In this document: in pieces, positions 11,310-21,994 of the stretch
Position numbering within the stretch: the stretch's first letter is position 1
Layout of the letters: each line of letters opens with the position of its first letter
Assembly (NCBI RefSeq): GCF_023699985.2
Contig: NC_069684.1
Coordinates: 16,761,001 to 16,825,000, forward strand
Length of the DNA: 64,000 bases
Reading direction: 5' to 3'
Source of the DNA: Odocoileus virginianus
Lineage: Eukaryota; Chordata; Mammalia; Artiodactyla; Cervidae
Notes under the pieces: generated by a model
The model's database searches: none
What the model was told of the DNA's origin: nothing
What the model saw: only the letters and a program-made list of their open reading frames with translations
Position numbers and translations under genes: made by a program

Positions 11310-11850
11310 AATTAATGAACTTTATTACGGTGTAATGTATATACAATAAAATGCATTCATTTATTGAGTGGAGCTCAATGAGTTTTAACAGATGAATGCA
11401 TTCATGTTACTAGCCACAATCAAGATATAACACATTTCCATTGCTCCAAAAAGTTCCCTCATTTCTTTTTTAGGGCCAGCCTCCCTGCATTTTGAGTCTC
11501 AAGCAATCACTGGCCCATTTTCTTTCACTATTTTGCCTGTTTGGGGATTTCACATGAAGGGAGTCACACAGTATGTACTCTTGCGTGTTTGGTGTCTTTT
11601 CTTCATCCATATTTTTGTAATACCTGCCACTTGTTCATTTTTGTTACTCAGAAATATTCTATTGTATGGATAGCTTCTTTCATCTATCTGTTCACATGCA
11701 GATGAACATTTGCATTGTTTCCAGGTTGTGGTCATGATAAAGTTGTACTTGTGTACAAGTCTTTGTGTGTGTTTTCCAAGATGGCTGTGCCAATTTACAT
11801 TCCCACCAACAGAGTGTGAGAGTTTCAATTTCTCCATATCCTCACCAGTG
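11310..11850 (-). mobile_element. Old L1 LINE fragment, antisense
   Basis: Antisense of an older mammalian L1: tgagttttaacagatgaatg, catttccattgctccaaaaa, and the hallmark caatttacattcccaccaac. It ends where an MLT1 LTR starts. Confidence 0.8.
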
Positions 11851-11856
11851 ATTGGA

Positions 11857-12095
11857 ATTTGTGGAAGACAAAATAATGGCCTCCCAAAGGTGTCCATGTC
11901 TTAATCCCCCAAACCTGTGACTATGACACCTTCCATGGTAAAAGGGACTTTGTAGCTAAGATGACTAAGTTAAGGATCTTGAGATAAGAAGGTTGTCCTG
12001 GACCCTCTATGTAGGCCAGTGTAATCATAAGAATCATTTAAAGATGGAAGACAGGTAAAAGCATGAATGGCAGTTACAGAGGACGAGCTAATGTC
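11857..12095 (+). mobile_element. MLT1-type MaLR LTR, 5' half
   Basis: Starts near gaagacaaaataatggcctc and carries aaggtgtccatgtcttaatc, ggtaaaagggactttgtagc and gttaaggatcttgagataag. It is the 5' half of a fossil LTR; the 3' half is missing here. Confidence 0.8.
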
Positions 12096-12533
12096 TTCTG
12101 TTGCTCTGTCTTAAACGTGGTTCATCCCACTCATCAGTGGTTGAGCTGAGCCTTTAAGCCAGGTTGGCCTAGTTTATATGTACATTCACTCTGCTGCTCA
12201 ATCTTCTCAGAGCAAGACACTATCAGGACCCCTCTCAACAGAGAGATTGTGGGGTTTGCTGTATGAACTTGGGAAACTGGGGAGAGGGTGACAGAAGGAG
12301 CTGAGAAAGGAATTCTGGGGAACTTACTTCTGGGATAACCAAGTTGAGTTATGCAAAGCAGCCCATGTAGCAAACCCTGGAAACCTCTTTCCATGTATTA
12401 CTCTCAAAAGCAGCAGGGTGCACCATCCACGGGAGAGCTCGAACATTACTCAGGAGTCTTCCGGCACTGAAATTGCTTGTGCAATTCAATTTTGCATTAC
12501 TTTCAGTTTTTGTAATTCTGAGACTTAGTGTAT
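12096..12533. other. Unique sequence, no gene seen
   Basis: No repeat recognised; the minus-strand frame at 12134-12394 has no recognisable domain. Confidence 0.45.
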
Positions 12534-12728
12534 GGCTTCCTTGATGGCTCAGACAGTAAAGAATCTGCCTGCAGTGCAGGAGAACCTGTGTCTGATCCCT
12601 GGGTCAGAAAGATCCCCTGGAGAAAGGAAGGGCCAGTATTCTTGCCTGGAGAATTCTGTGGACAGAGGGGACTGGTGGGCTACAGTCCATGAGGTTGCAA
12701 AGATTTGGACACGACAGAGCGACTCACT
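12534..12728 (+). mobile_element. Bov-tA SINE, first unit of a tandem pair
   Basis: Head ggcttccttgatggctcaga, then tgcctgcagtgcaggagaac, cagtattcttgcctggagaa and tail ttggacacgacagagcgact. It directly abuts a second unit. Confidence 0.92.
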
Positions 12729-12918
12729 TCAGACAGTAAAAGCATCTGCCTACAATGTGGGATACCCGGCTTTGACCCCTGGGAAGATCCTCTGGAGAAG
12801 GAAATGGCAACCCACTCCAGTACTCTTGCCTGGAAAATCCCATGGATGGAGAAGCCTGGTAGGCTACAATCCATGGGGTTGCAAAGAGCTGGACACGACT
12901 GAGCGACTTCACTTTTAA
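12729..12918 (+). mobile_element. Bov-tA SINE, second unit of the tandem pair
   Basis: Starts within the tRNA-derived head (cagtaaaagcatctgcctac) and has a complete Bov-A tail ending gacacgactgagcgacttca. A short cagtaaaa repeat lies at both ends (about 12734 and 12920), which suggests the second unit was inserted at the end of the first. Confidence 0.92.
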
Positions 12919-12930
12919 ACAGTAAAAAGG

Positions 12931-13634
12931 GGTAAACAAGTTAATTTAAAAAAAAAAAGAAACTCTTTACAGAAATGCAAGGTAATAAATTTTTCAAGCA
13001 TTGGAACATAGATGACAATTAGTGGTGGGTCTGGATTCCATTTAAAAGAAAAGGAAATAAAGTTGGAAAAAAAATCCTTCAGTAGTTGTATGCCAAGGAT
13101 TCCAGCAAAGACAAAACAGCCTGAAAGCACAGGATGAGTCATCAAATGTGTTTGTCAAGGCTTTTCCAGATAGTAAGGGCTGTACTTTTGTGCATGGAGA
13201 ATTTCTATTTGCAGCTTGCTAGTAGTAGTCACCACACCAGTAGTTTTATATTAGCTGCTCACCATCAAAATCACTATGGACAAATGAGAATAACCATGGG
13301 GCAAAATTATTTTTAGCTGATTTACAGACATCCAGAAGGACCTGGAACCCCAAAGTTCACGGCTCTTCCGCCTGCCTCACGGTGATCACAGTCCTTGAGC
13401 CAAAAATCCATTCTCTCCTGCCTCAGCTCAACATCCATCTCTTACTGGTTTCATCGTCATCATCCTTTTCAGCAACAATGCTAATTTTTCTCCAACATGC
13501 AAATTCCCATAGATACTTGGAGAAGAAAAGCAGCTTTCCATGAGAGAATGTGCGTGTGTGTGCATGTGTACAGGGCAGAAGACAGGCAGGTGCCCTGAGA
13601 TGGGCAGGTTAGCCGCCAGCCGGGAACTCATTAT
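12931..13634. other. Unique sequence, no gene seen
   Basis: A-run at 12948-12958. No domain in the short frames present. Confidence 0.45.
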
Positions 13635-13705
13635 ATTCATTACGTAATTATTTATCAAGCACTTACCTCTGTACCAGGCACTGTGCTGGGTGATGTGGAA
13701 ACCAT
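13635..13705 (-). mobile_element. L2 LINE 3' end, antisense
   Basis: taattatttatcaagcactt followed by ctgtaccaggcactgtgctg is the antisense L2 tail. Confidence 0.65.
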
Positions 13706-14508
13706 GGAGAAAAAAATAGATGACTCATCTATTTTCTGGACGATGCCATTTAAAAACATTTTTTGTGAAAGTTAAAAAGTTAATTTGTGTCTATGAGAGC
13801 TTTATCTGAAATTGTGGGTTTGGAAAATGGTGTGACATATTTATTCCTCTCTGTTTCTCACATTTCACACGCCCTCATCTCCACCCTATTGCAGTCCTTA
13901 TCTGACTGTGGTAGATCAGTGTCAGTAGATTAGAGAGCAGGGATCTGTGCGTCATTATCTATTTCCTTACATTTGTCATTGACTTTTGCAGAGGCAAGAC
14001 TGAGGGCAGCCATGTCCCCAGTGGCGGAAACTGCAGAAACATCAGTCAAAATATCTAATGGCCTGTATCATCTCTCATGTCTTTTTCAATAGGCTCAGGT
14101 TGTACGTTTTCTTAGACAATGCCTTCCATTTATTTTAAAAACTTGAAAAAAAATCCCAAAATAATAGAGAGAATGATGTGGATTCATGCAGGACAGAAGC
14201 TCTCCAAGCATCTCAGACCAGTGGGTTCCGTGAATTCGAGCGATCGCCATGTTGTTCTGTTTTCACTCAGACGTTCCCAAACTCCATGGACGTGGTGCCA
14301 ACAGTTGGGTCTTTTCCTGTGGTTCTAGAAGAGAGTCCAGATGAATATTCAATTAAATATGTTTTGCAGCCTCAGCCAGACCCTAAGTGCATCCAACCTT
14401 GTTCCACAAGCTAAGTGTCTTTCCTTTTCTCTCGAGATGACGCGTTCACACCTTCTCCACCCTCCTCAGGGGGTTGATCCCTCAGTTTCCCCTTCACTCC
14501 TGCATGAC
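13706..14508. other. Unique sequence, no gene seen
   Basis: Frames at 14119-14328 and 14178-14414 overlap each other and have no recognisable domain. Confidence 0.45.
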
Positions 14509-14528
14509 AGAAGGCGCACTGAAGTAGT

Positions 14529-14640
14529 GGTGGTGTTAGTCGCTCAGTCATGTCCGACTCTTCGTGACCCTGTGGACTGTAGCCCACCGGGGGCCTCTGT
14601 CCATGGGATTTCCCAGGTGAGAATACTGGGGTGGGTTGCC
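14529..14640 (-). mobile_element. Bov-A monomer, antisense
   Basis: Single Bov-A unit (gttagtcgctcagtcatgtc, ggactgtagcccaccg, tactggggtgggttgcc) without a tRNA head. Flanking sequences agaaggcgcactgaagtagt and agaagcaccctgaagtagt look like an imperfect target-site duplication. Confidence 0.88.
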
Positions 14641-14979
14641 AGAAGCACCCTGAAGTAGTCAGGTAAAAACTCCTTCAGCTTCCTGCCTGCCTCGTGCCTA
14701 CCCTTTCCCTTTCCTTCCTATTCTGATGGAAGAGGTACCCGCTCAGCCTGAGCCGGAAGCTGTGCCTGGGTCCCGCCCCCTCTGGTCTGCTCAGGGACCA
14801 TGCACTGATCAGCCTCCTCTCTGCTGGCTTCTATCCCCTGGTTTTTACACATATTCTATAAATTTCTCCCATTAAGGAAAAAAAAAAAAAATCTCTGTCT
14901 ACCCCGAATAATCCTCCAGCTGCTGCCTTTTCTCTCTCCTGCTATTCATGCATTTACATTCTCAGCTCCTTCTAGCTCA
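14641..14979. other. Unique sequence, no gene seen
   Basis: Pyrimidine-rich with a poly-A run at 14877-14891. No gene seen. Confidence 0.45.
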
Positions 14980-15204
14980 GCCACGGGCCCCTAACCCCTA
15001 AGCCTGTGGCCTCTTAGGAACCCCACCACCACCCTACCCACGGCACAGCAGGAGGTGAGTGGAGGTGATTCTCTCCATGGCTCACTCACATTATTGCCTG
15101 AACCAGCACCTCCCTAGCCAACCAGTCCACCCTCTCACCCTACCAGTGGAAAAACTGTCTTCCACAAAACTGCTCCCTGGTGCCAAAAATGTTGGGGACT
15201 GCTG
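14980..15204 (-). mobile_element. MER1-like hAT-Charlie DNA transposon, antisense
   Basis: gtggcctcttaggaacc, cacagcaggaggtgag, the cttccacaaaactgctccct stretch and the terminal gttggggactgctg match the non-autonomous hAT element I know as MER1. The central part is diverged or deleted. Sub-family naming is from memory. Confidence 0.65.
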
Positions 15205-16689
15205 GCAGCCTATTGCAGTTTGACTTCTGTCTCCATTACTCCATTGAAACTGTTTTAGGTGTTAATCACACAAGGATGCAACTAATCTCTTCTTCCTCTG
15301 ACACCTGGCTGCCCTTCAATCCTGCTCTCTGGGGCTAGGTTTTGGTTTTGTGTTTTTTTTTTTTAAATACCTTTTGGATGAATCTAGAATAGGTCCCTGG
15401 CTTTTCTGACCGCTCTTAAATAATAAGAAACCCTCTTGTCACGCTGAGTTTCACAAACAACTCCATTTCCAATATTTAAATGCCGGGTCCAGCTTTTATT
15501 TAAAGTTACATCTTGTCCCCTCGCTGAGTTCAGGGCAGCTCCAGGTGAGAAGCCACTTTGAGTAAGGGGACCATGTTTGGTTGTCCTCTTCCTCTCCACC
15601 CCTCACTCCCAGACTTGAAAGCTGCAGGCTGTAATCTCTGGAAGATTGGAGTGGGGAAAGAGGGAAGATCAGGCTCAGGAAAGATCTCGATTGGCTGACC
15701 ATGATGGATTGCACTTGGTTTCTGTGTCAGGGCACTTGGTGGATTCTTTGAAGTCTTCATTGTAGGAATCTCTCTCCTGCTATTCCCTTGAATGGATAGG
15801 TACATCCTTTGGTTGGTCACTTAGGATCCCCACCTCCTCTCCCCTCTAACAGGCTGTCCCAGGTGGGGTTTTAGAAACCCAGCAGGCTCTCTCCGATGGC
15901 CCACATGTGGTTCAGGGAAGCCCTGATCAATCCTTGGCTGTGACAAATCCTCGGAGTGCAAAGAGTCAAACGCAGCTGCTTCTCCTGGCCCTTCCCACAG
16001 ACCAGGATGTTCGCAACCACAGCTTCTCTGCCTTCAGATGCCTCAGGCATGTGACAGAGTCCTCTGTGCCCTACAAACTGCAGAAAACACATAATGAGCT
16101 TTCCAGGTGGTTCCATGCAAGTTCCTCTCACTTGATTTGAATAAAACAAGGGGAAAGGACTTCCTTTTCTCTCTCCACCTCCCTGTGACTTGCAGGACAC
16201 AGAAGACTCTTCAAAAAACTATCTCCCTCTCAGCCTCTTTAAACATCTTGTATAAAGTGATCAGCTAATGATCTAAAAAAATTTCCAGACACCTCCTTCA
16301 TACGTCCAGTATAGGTATTTAGTGCACCATGGTGGAAAATGGGAATCCCCTTTAATATTCTCTTGCAACCACATCTCAGCCTTTATCTTATCCACCTGTA
16401 ACCAAATCATATCTCCTGAAATTCAGAGGGAATAACATGAGCCAAGTAGACACTGAAAATCCAGAGCACCTGAGTAGACATCTAGGATTGACTGTGGCCG
16501 AATTCTAGGACAGGAGAGAAGTCATCTTAGAGTGAACCTTTTGTTGAAATACTGCTTGGTGGCTATTAACTCTGACACAGACTCATTTCTTGGATCCTCT
16601 GAGGCTCGCTCCTCCTCCAAGGTGACATGCTCCAGCCGGGGTATGGTGACAGTTGCTGGAGAATAGGCTCCACTGTGGACTCTGTCAGG
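15205..16689. other. Unique sequence, no gene seen
   Basis: T-run at 15351-15364. Several overlapping frames of 70-109 codons at 15384-16200 lie on both strands, but none has a recognisable domain and they contradict each other. Confidence 0.45.
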
Positions 16690-16830
16690 CTGGGCAGGGC
16701 TAGTTTAGCCATACAAAGGACTCCAATTTTGTCCTGTAGGACTCAGGGATTCTGGGGAGGTTTTTAAGCAGAGGAGCATTATAATCTGACCTGTGTGTCA
16801 GAAGGATGGCCCCGGCTGTGATGTCTTTAC
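16690..16830 (-). mobile_element. L2 LINE fragment, antisense
   Basis: aggtttttaagcagaggagc then attataatctgacctgtgtg followed by gatggccccggctgtgat matches the antisense L2 segment upstream of its tail. Confidence 0.6.
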
Positions 16831-16921
16831 CTTTTCTTTATTAAGCATGGGTACTTTTGTTTTTAACATGTGCTTGTGGGGACTGCAACAAGCCCAGTGG
16901 ACATTTTTTCTGTCCCCAGCA

Positions 16922-17309
16922 TGTCTTAGTTTGCATAACAAAAATTCCACAGGCTGAGTGACTTAACAACAGAAACTTATTTTCTCATAGTTTTGGAGAC
17001 TGGAAGTTCAAAAGCAGCGTGCCGGTATGGTTGGTTCCTGGTGAAGGCTCTTTTCCTGGTTTGTAGACAGCTACTTTCTCACTGTGTCCTCATGTGACCT
17101 TTGTTCGCTGTGTGCATGCAGAGAGAGACAGCGCTCTGGTCTCGCATCTTCTTCTTTTAAGGACACTAATTATACCACTGCTTTTGTGCCCTCATTTAAC
17201 CCTAATTATTTCTGTGAAGGCCCTTTCTCCAAATACAGTCATACTGTTGGTTGGGGGTAGGGCTTCAACAAATGAAATTTGGAGGAGAAACAATCAGTCC
17301 ATCACAATA
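16922..17309 (-). mobile_element. MaLR-type LTR (MLT1/MST group), antisense
   Basis: Nearly complete solo LTR read on the complement: gtcttagtttgcataacaaa, acaacagaaacttattttct, ctcactgtgtcctcatgtga, tccaaatacagtcatac and gggcttcaacaaatgaaatt. It is a fossil of an ERVL-MaLR element, with no internal coding region. Confidence 0.82.
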
Positions 17310-17963
17310 CCCAATAGCTTTTTTTAAATAATGGGGAATATCCAGCTCTTAAAATGTTCCAGGGGCTTAAATGCAGTGCAGCCCCATGACGTCAATCAAG
17401 GTGCAATAATTAATCAGCAGATAAAAGCAAGATCTCTTTTAGTACAACTGTTGACCAACTTTGATTTTCTTCTTTAACCTGTCTTGACTGTCAAGTTTAT
17501 CCCAGTTAAATCTGTGCTACTTGAATTTCCCCAGAAATTCCTATTTACTCTCCTCCATCTGAATCTGGGAGATTATCAGGCCCAGAGTTCAAATTCTGAC
17601 TTTGCAAGGGATCCCTATGAGTCCTGCGTCCTTCCCATCCCTGCTCCTGGAGCATCCTGAATTGCATCGGATGCCCCTGTGCCTGGTGTATGGACATGAA
17701 ATCTGTGGGAAAGCTGGCTGCCTTGTTCTGATGGGAAACGATTAGTCATGAGTCTCTGTTCCCTGGTTGGGACATGCCACCTCAGAGGAGGAGCTGCCCT
17801 ATAGGACCCAGGAAAATTGAGTCTGTGTCAAAGTAAAAACAGCCAACCAGCATTTCCAACAGAATGTCATTATGAAGTGGATACATGTGGAAGTTAAGTA
17901 TGCAAGGGTGAAATAAATATTTTATAAATATTTTTATTTCAGTTATGTTAATATATCCTGTTG
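17310..17963. other. Repeat-poor sequence with a motif cluster
   Basis: No gene seen. Positions 17387-17425 hold a perfect CRE and AT-rich motifs described separately. Confidence 0.45.
17387..17425. promoter_or_regulatory. CRE plus homeobox-like and GATA-like motif cluster
   Basis: A perfect TGACGTCA palindrome (17387-17394) is followed within 30 bases by attaatcag and cagataaaa, which resemble homeodomain and GATA sites. Spacing and the absence of repeats suggest an enhancer, but that is inference only. Confidence 0.3.
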
Positions 17964-18045
17964 GCTTTTTTCTTTCTCATTTTCTCTCTTTCCCTTCCTT
18001 CCTTCCTTTCTTCTTTTCTCTCTTTTTCTTTAAAAAAAAAAAAAA
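17964..18045. repeat. Pyrimidine-rich tract with (TTCC)n
   Basis: C/T-only run including ccttccttccttcct at about 17994-18009, ending in an A-run (18032-18045). Confidence 0.85.
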
Positions 18046-18078
18046 CAATAGTTTTGGTGGGCTTTAAAAATAAGTCGC

Positions 18079-18093
18079 AATCTCTGCAATTTA
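18079..18093. repeat. Target-site duplication, left copy (CHR-2)
   Basis: aatctctgcaattta is repeated exactly at 18229-18243. Confidence 0.88.
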
Positions 18094-18228
18094 TTTATTT
18101 TTTTTATTTCTTGGTTTTTGGCCACACCACACAGCATGTGGGATCTTAGTTCCCAGACCAGAGGTTGAACCCAGGACCCCTGCAGTGGAAGCACAGAGTC
18201 TTAACCACTGGACCATCCGGTAAGTCCT
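18094..18228 (-). mobile_element. CHR-2-type tRNA SINE, antisense
   Basis: ttggccacaccacacagcat, gtgggatcttagttcccaga, aagcacagagtcttaaccac: the antisense tRNA-Glu-derived SINE of cetartiodactyls. A perfect 15-bp target-site duplication fixes both ends. Confidence 0.93.
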
Positions 18229-18499
18229 AATCTCTGCAATTTAAATAACAAACACTGGCTGTGAATTATGAAGTACACTTGACCCATAATAAATTCTAAG
18301 ATTTAGTCCTGTCATTTTTTGTACAGTTTATTGAAAACATTAAATAGCCATATCATTACAAAAGCATACATTTCTATGGTAAAAAATTTGAGAAATTCAA
18401 ATAAGCATAAAGATAAACTTACTTATAAACATAAATAACCATAGTGAACATAAACAATTGCCTGCCTTGTTTTCGGTCCATACATATAATGCATTCACC

Positions 18500-18712
18500 A
18501 TTCACTCATATTTCCGACAATTATTTATTGACCTCTCTCAAGGAACTTACCTTCTAGTGGGAAACTAGACAAGAAATAAAGCCTCAGGTAGTGATGAATT
18601 CTATTATAAAGATAAGACAGAATGATATGATAAAATTCATAATAAGAACCCTTGTGAAGACCTAAGGAAAAAACACTTCAAGCAAAAGGAACAGCTGGTA
18701 CAAAGCCTTAAA
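18500..18712 (-). mobile_element. L2 LINE 3' region, antisense
   Basis: attatttattgacctctctc, ggaacttaccttctagtggg, then gtgatgaattctattata and agcaaaaggaacagctggta: successive blocks of antisense L2. Confidence 0.7.
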
Positions 18713-18714
18713 AA

Positions 18715-19060
18715 TACAAGTACCCTTTAACCAGTCATTTCACCTGAGATTTTGCATAGTACAGAAAAATATTATGTGTGCATATATATGTATGTGGATA
18801 TATATGTGTGTGTATACATATACGTATATAAAGATGGTTGCACTGTTGTTTATTGTAACAAATGGCTATATTCAACCTAATTGTCAATAGGAACTAGTTA
18901 AATATTCATGATCCTTTCATGAAATGAAGCGCTTTTTAGTTGCTAAAAATTGAGTGGATCTCTATATGCTGATATGGAAAGCTCTCTAAATATGCTTATT
19001 AAAATGGGGTTATATTATATACATATCTTGCAAACTTTTCAAGTAATACCTGAAAAACCT
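18715..19060 (+). mobile_element. Old L1 LINE fragment
   Basis: ttgtttattgtaacaaatgg, caacctaattgtcaatagga, ggatctctatatgctgatat and aaagctctctaaatatgc follow the sense strand of an old L1 3' region. An alternating TG/TA tract (18771-18832) interrupts it. Confidence 0.65.
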
Positions 19061-19244
19061 TTTTCCATGTAATTAAATGCTCTTCAGTAATATCATATGT
19101 AATACTGCATGGTCTCCTCACTTTTAATTGTCAGTCCAATATTGGGGGTGGGAGTCCTACAAGGGGAGCTCAGAACACGAATAAGAAAATCATGGTCTCA
19201 GTGGGGGTGTGGTAAAATATTCAATGAAAATATAAAGAAGATAT
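19061..19244. other. Unique sequence, no gene seen
   Basis: Short stretch with nothing recognised before the Bov-A insertion. Confidence 0.4.
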
Positions 19245-19254
19245 TTAGGAAGCA

Positions 19255-19379
19255 TGCTCATGCTCAGTCGCTTAGTCGTGTCTGCCTCTGCAACCCCATG
19301 GACTGTAGCCGGCCAGGCTCCTCTGTCCGTGGGATTTTCCAGGCAAGAACACTGGAGTGGGTTGCCATTTCTTTCTCCC
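19255..19379 (-). mobile_element. Bov-A monomer, antisense, exact duplication
   Basis: A 125-bp single Bov-A unit (tgctcagtcgcttagtcgtg, ccatggactgtagccggcca, actggagtgggttgcc) with no tRNA head. The flanking ttaggaagca at 19245-19254 and 19380-19389 is an exact 10-bp target-site duplication. Confidence 0.92.
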
Positions 19380-19389
19380 TTAGGAAGCA

Positions 19390-19983
19390 GAGAAGAACAC
19401 TGAATTCTGCCCTGGGATGCCTGGTAGAAGGGTCGGGGACAACTTCCCAAAATGATGCCACTCAGTTGAGGGGATTTCACTTGACCTGACCTGTTTATCC
19501 ACCACTCCACAAATGCTGGAAGGGTAGCCATCCTTCTGCCCCTAAAGCACTGAAATAATCCTTCCGCATTTTTTAATAAAGCCAAGCCTTAGTTACCGCC
19601 TAAGTAGGCTGACCCTAAATCCCAGTTTATCCAGGGTTGTTCCATTTACACCTATCGTCCCTATGTAATAGTGCTCCTTTTCATTCTCAGACATGTCCCA
19701 GCTTGGTTGATAAATGACAAGGCACCTCATCTATTCCTCTTCCTCCCAGCCTTAATCAATCAAAGTTCAGTCAAAGGAAACTTTATGGAAGAATTGAATT
19801 TTAAAGGCAGATAATAATAATTATCAGCAACTTCATATATCCCATGCCTCATTCCTCTGTACCCTGTCTTTTTGCCCCAGGGCCAATCTCTTCTAACTCT
19901 TAGCTATTTCTTATGTTTACCACCATTTCTCTAAATAATATGCTGCTTAATTTTACCATTTCATATCTCCTGTTGACTTCTGC
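19390..19983. other. Unique sequence, no gene seen
   Basis: The stretch 19602-19720 (ctaaatcccagtttatccag, then acatgtcccagcttgg) vaguely resembles an old DNA transposon, but I could not assign it. Confidence 0.4.
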
Positions 19984-20383
19984 TGCAGAATGATTTGTTT
20001 CCCTCTAGAATTTATATATTGAAAAAAATAAAATAAAATTTATGTGTTGAAGTGCCAGCTCCTAATGTGACCATGTTTGGAAATAGACTCTTTATGCAGT
20101 AATTAAGGTTAAATGACATCATAAGGGTGGAGCCTGATCTGATAGGATTACTGCTCTTTAAGATGAGGAAGAGACACTAGAGTGCTTTCTAAGCGTATTC
20201 ATGGAGCAAAGGCCGCAGGAGATCACAATGACAAGGTGGCTGTCCTCAAGCCAACCAGGAACCAAACTGGCCCACACCTTGATCTGGGACTTCTCGGTCT
20301 CCAGACCTGTGAGAAATAAATGTCTGCCATTTAAGGCAGCCCGTCTGTGGTATTTTGTTATGGCCGCCTGAGCAGACTAAGAA
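19984..20383 (+). mobile_element. MaLR-type LTR (MLT1/MST group)
   Basis: Near-complete solo LTR: ttatgtgttgaagtgccagc, gaccatgtttggaaatagac, taattaaggttaaatgacat, accttgatctgggacttctc, ctgtgagaaataaatgtctg and the terminal tggtattttgttatggccgc. It belongs to the same group as the antisense copy at 16922-17309. Fossil and non-coding. Confidence 0.82.
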
Positions 20384-20429
20384 CCTCCTACTGTGAAGAA
20401 GAGACCTTAGCTTCTTCCTACAGTTTCCC

Positions 20430-20712
20430 TCCGTACACACACACACCCATCATACAAACGCAAAACATCTCATGCACAAACACACACACACCCCATATAT
20501 ATGAATAATGCACATACTTGTACGCATTCACTCACACCTCACATACACCTCACACACACACAGCCCTTATGTACACATACATTCAGGCACACTTCACAGT
20601 CATGCTCACCCACTTTTCACACACATCTCATACATACCTCACATACTCACACATGCGATCATACACACACACCCCTCACCCAGCCCATATTCACACATAC
20701 ACACATACCCTT
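20430..20712. repeat. Imperfect CA/CACAT-rich tandem tract
   Basis: About 280 bases of degenerate acacac, cacat and tcacac units. All three forward frames through it stay open because the repeat has few stops, giving false open frames of 90-160 codons rich in His and Thr. Confidence 0.9.
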
Positions 20713-21299
20713 GTCTTCTTCCCAGCTTCTCCTCTTTCTTACCTACTGTTGGCTTCTGCCCCATTCTCTTTGTCTTTGATAGTTTATGTGTAATGTGGTT
20801 CTTAAATCTTTTCCCTGACATAGTAGTGGCATTTCAGGATGGTGATCATGTCTTCAACCCACCACGCTTAACCGGAAGCTTATGTCATTTATTTTTACCA
20901 CCACATGTGCCCCTAATCCACTCTCCACTCATCGCCTCTGCTGATTTGCCAAGAAATGTTCCTGGAGAAGCACTTGTGTCACCACTGTCCTGACATACAA
21001 GCCTTTATGACCACTGCTGGCTTCCTCAAACTCGGTGATTTCCAGCCCTTGAACTCTGGCCAATCTGTGTGTCCTAAGTTCTCCTTCAGGACTCCGTAGG
21101 CTCAGCTTCTGTAGATAAAATATCCTTATGATATGGATTCACTCCCAGACATCATTTCAGAGAGGCATGTGAAAGTGCTTTTTAAAACTGTATGGGGGCA
21201 CTGTTCAAATATAAGCATTATTATTATTAACATAAACAAAGTGAAAAATGCATAAACTTTTAAATTATGCCACCCAGATACTACCCTCAGCACTTAAAT
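20713..21299. other. Unique sequence, no gene seen
   Basis: The 161-codon frame at 20508-20993 begins in the CA tract and runs into this stretch; no domain is seen in its unique part. Confidence 0.4.
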
Positions 21300-21443
21300 A
21301 AAATATTTATTTATTCGGTTGCACCAGGTCTTAGCTCTGAACTCTTATGGCATGAGTGATCTAATTCCCTGACTAGGGATCGAACCTGGGCTCCCTGCAT
21401 GGAGAGCACGGAGTCTTAGCCACTGGACCAACAGGGAACTCCC
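21300..21443 (-). mobile_element. CHR-2-type tRNA SINE, antisense
   Basis: ttatttattcggttgcacca, gggatcgaacctgggctccc and agtcttagccactggaccaa, ending in the antisense SINE head. Confidence 0.88.
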
Positions 21444-21867
21444 AACTCTCAGCATTTTTAATCATTGGACTTTAGACTGCTTTCCCTCCACAGCATTCAG
21501 CTAAGGAAATATTCTCAACATTGGTTTCCAGGACACAATGCAGAGAAGACCCACACCATGTGTTAAATGAGCGAATTATCAAGTCCATCTAAGGCCACTG
21601 ATTCCTATTAGCTCTCTCTTCTCATTCTGTAATGACCATGCTAATTCTGATCAGCACCAGGTTTTACCTTTATACATATAACAAGGAGTAACATTACTTT
21701 CCATTGGGATCACAGGTTTCTTTTCAAGTGAAGAAATTAAATGCCCCACAAACTCAGAGTACAATCCCAATTTCAGAAATTTTTAGGAGGAATGGCATTA
21801 CAGAATACTATTTTGCTGAACTACATCAGCGTTTCACAGATACAAATGACTCTTTAACTGAATTTAT
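21444..21867. other. Unique sequence, no gene seen
   Basis: Nothing recognised; a 75-codon frame (21704-21931) runs into an L2 and is not credible. Confidence 0.45.
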
Positions 21868-21930
21868 TATTTCATTCAGAAAATATTTATTGAGTACTTC
21901 CTACCTTCCAGTCACTAGAAGTAGTGGATA
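21868..21930 (-). mobile_element. L2 LINE tail, antisense
   Basis: ttcattcagaaaatatttat then tgagtacttcctaccttcca. Confidence 0.65.
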
Positions 21931-21933
21931 AAG

Positions 21934-21979
21934 GTAATAGCTAACATTTAAATAGTGCTGATTATACTCTATATTGTTA
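21934..21979 (-). mobile_element. MIR SINE, antisense, left part
   Basis: gtaatagctaacatttaaat and tagtgctgattatactct start an antisense MIR that resumes at 22312 after a CHR-1 insertion. Confidence 0.75.
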
Positions 21980-21994
21980 AATAAATTAACTAAT
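21980..21994. repeat. Target-site duplication, left copy (CHR-1)
   Basis: aataaattaactaat is repeated exactly at 22297-22311. Confidence 0.88.

Noticed and set aside
20501..20993. Three overlapping forward frames rich in His and Thr, up to 161 codons
   Set aside because: Produced by the CA/CACAT tract, which lacks stop codons in every frame.
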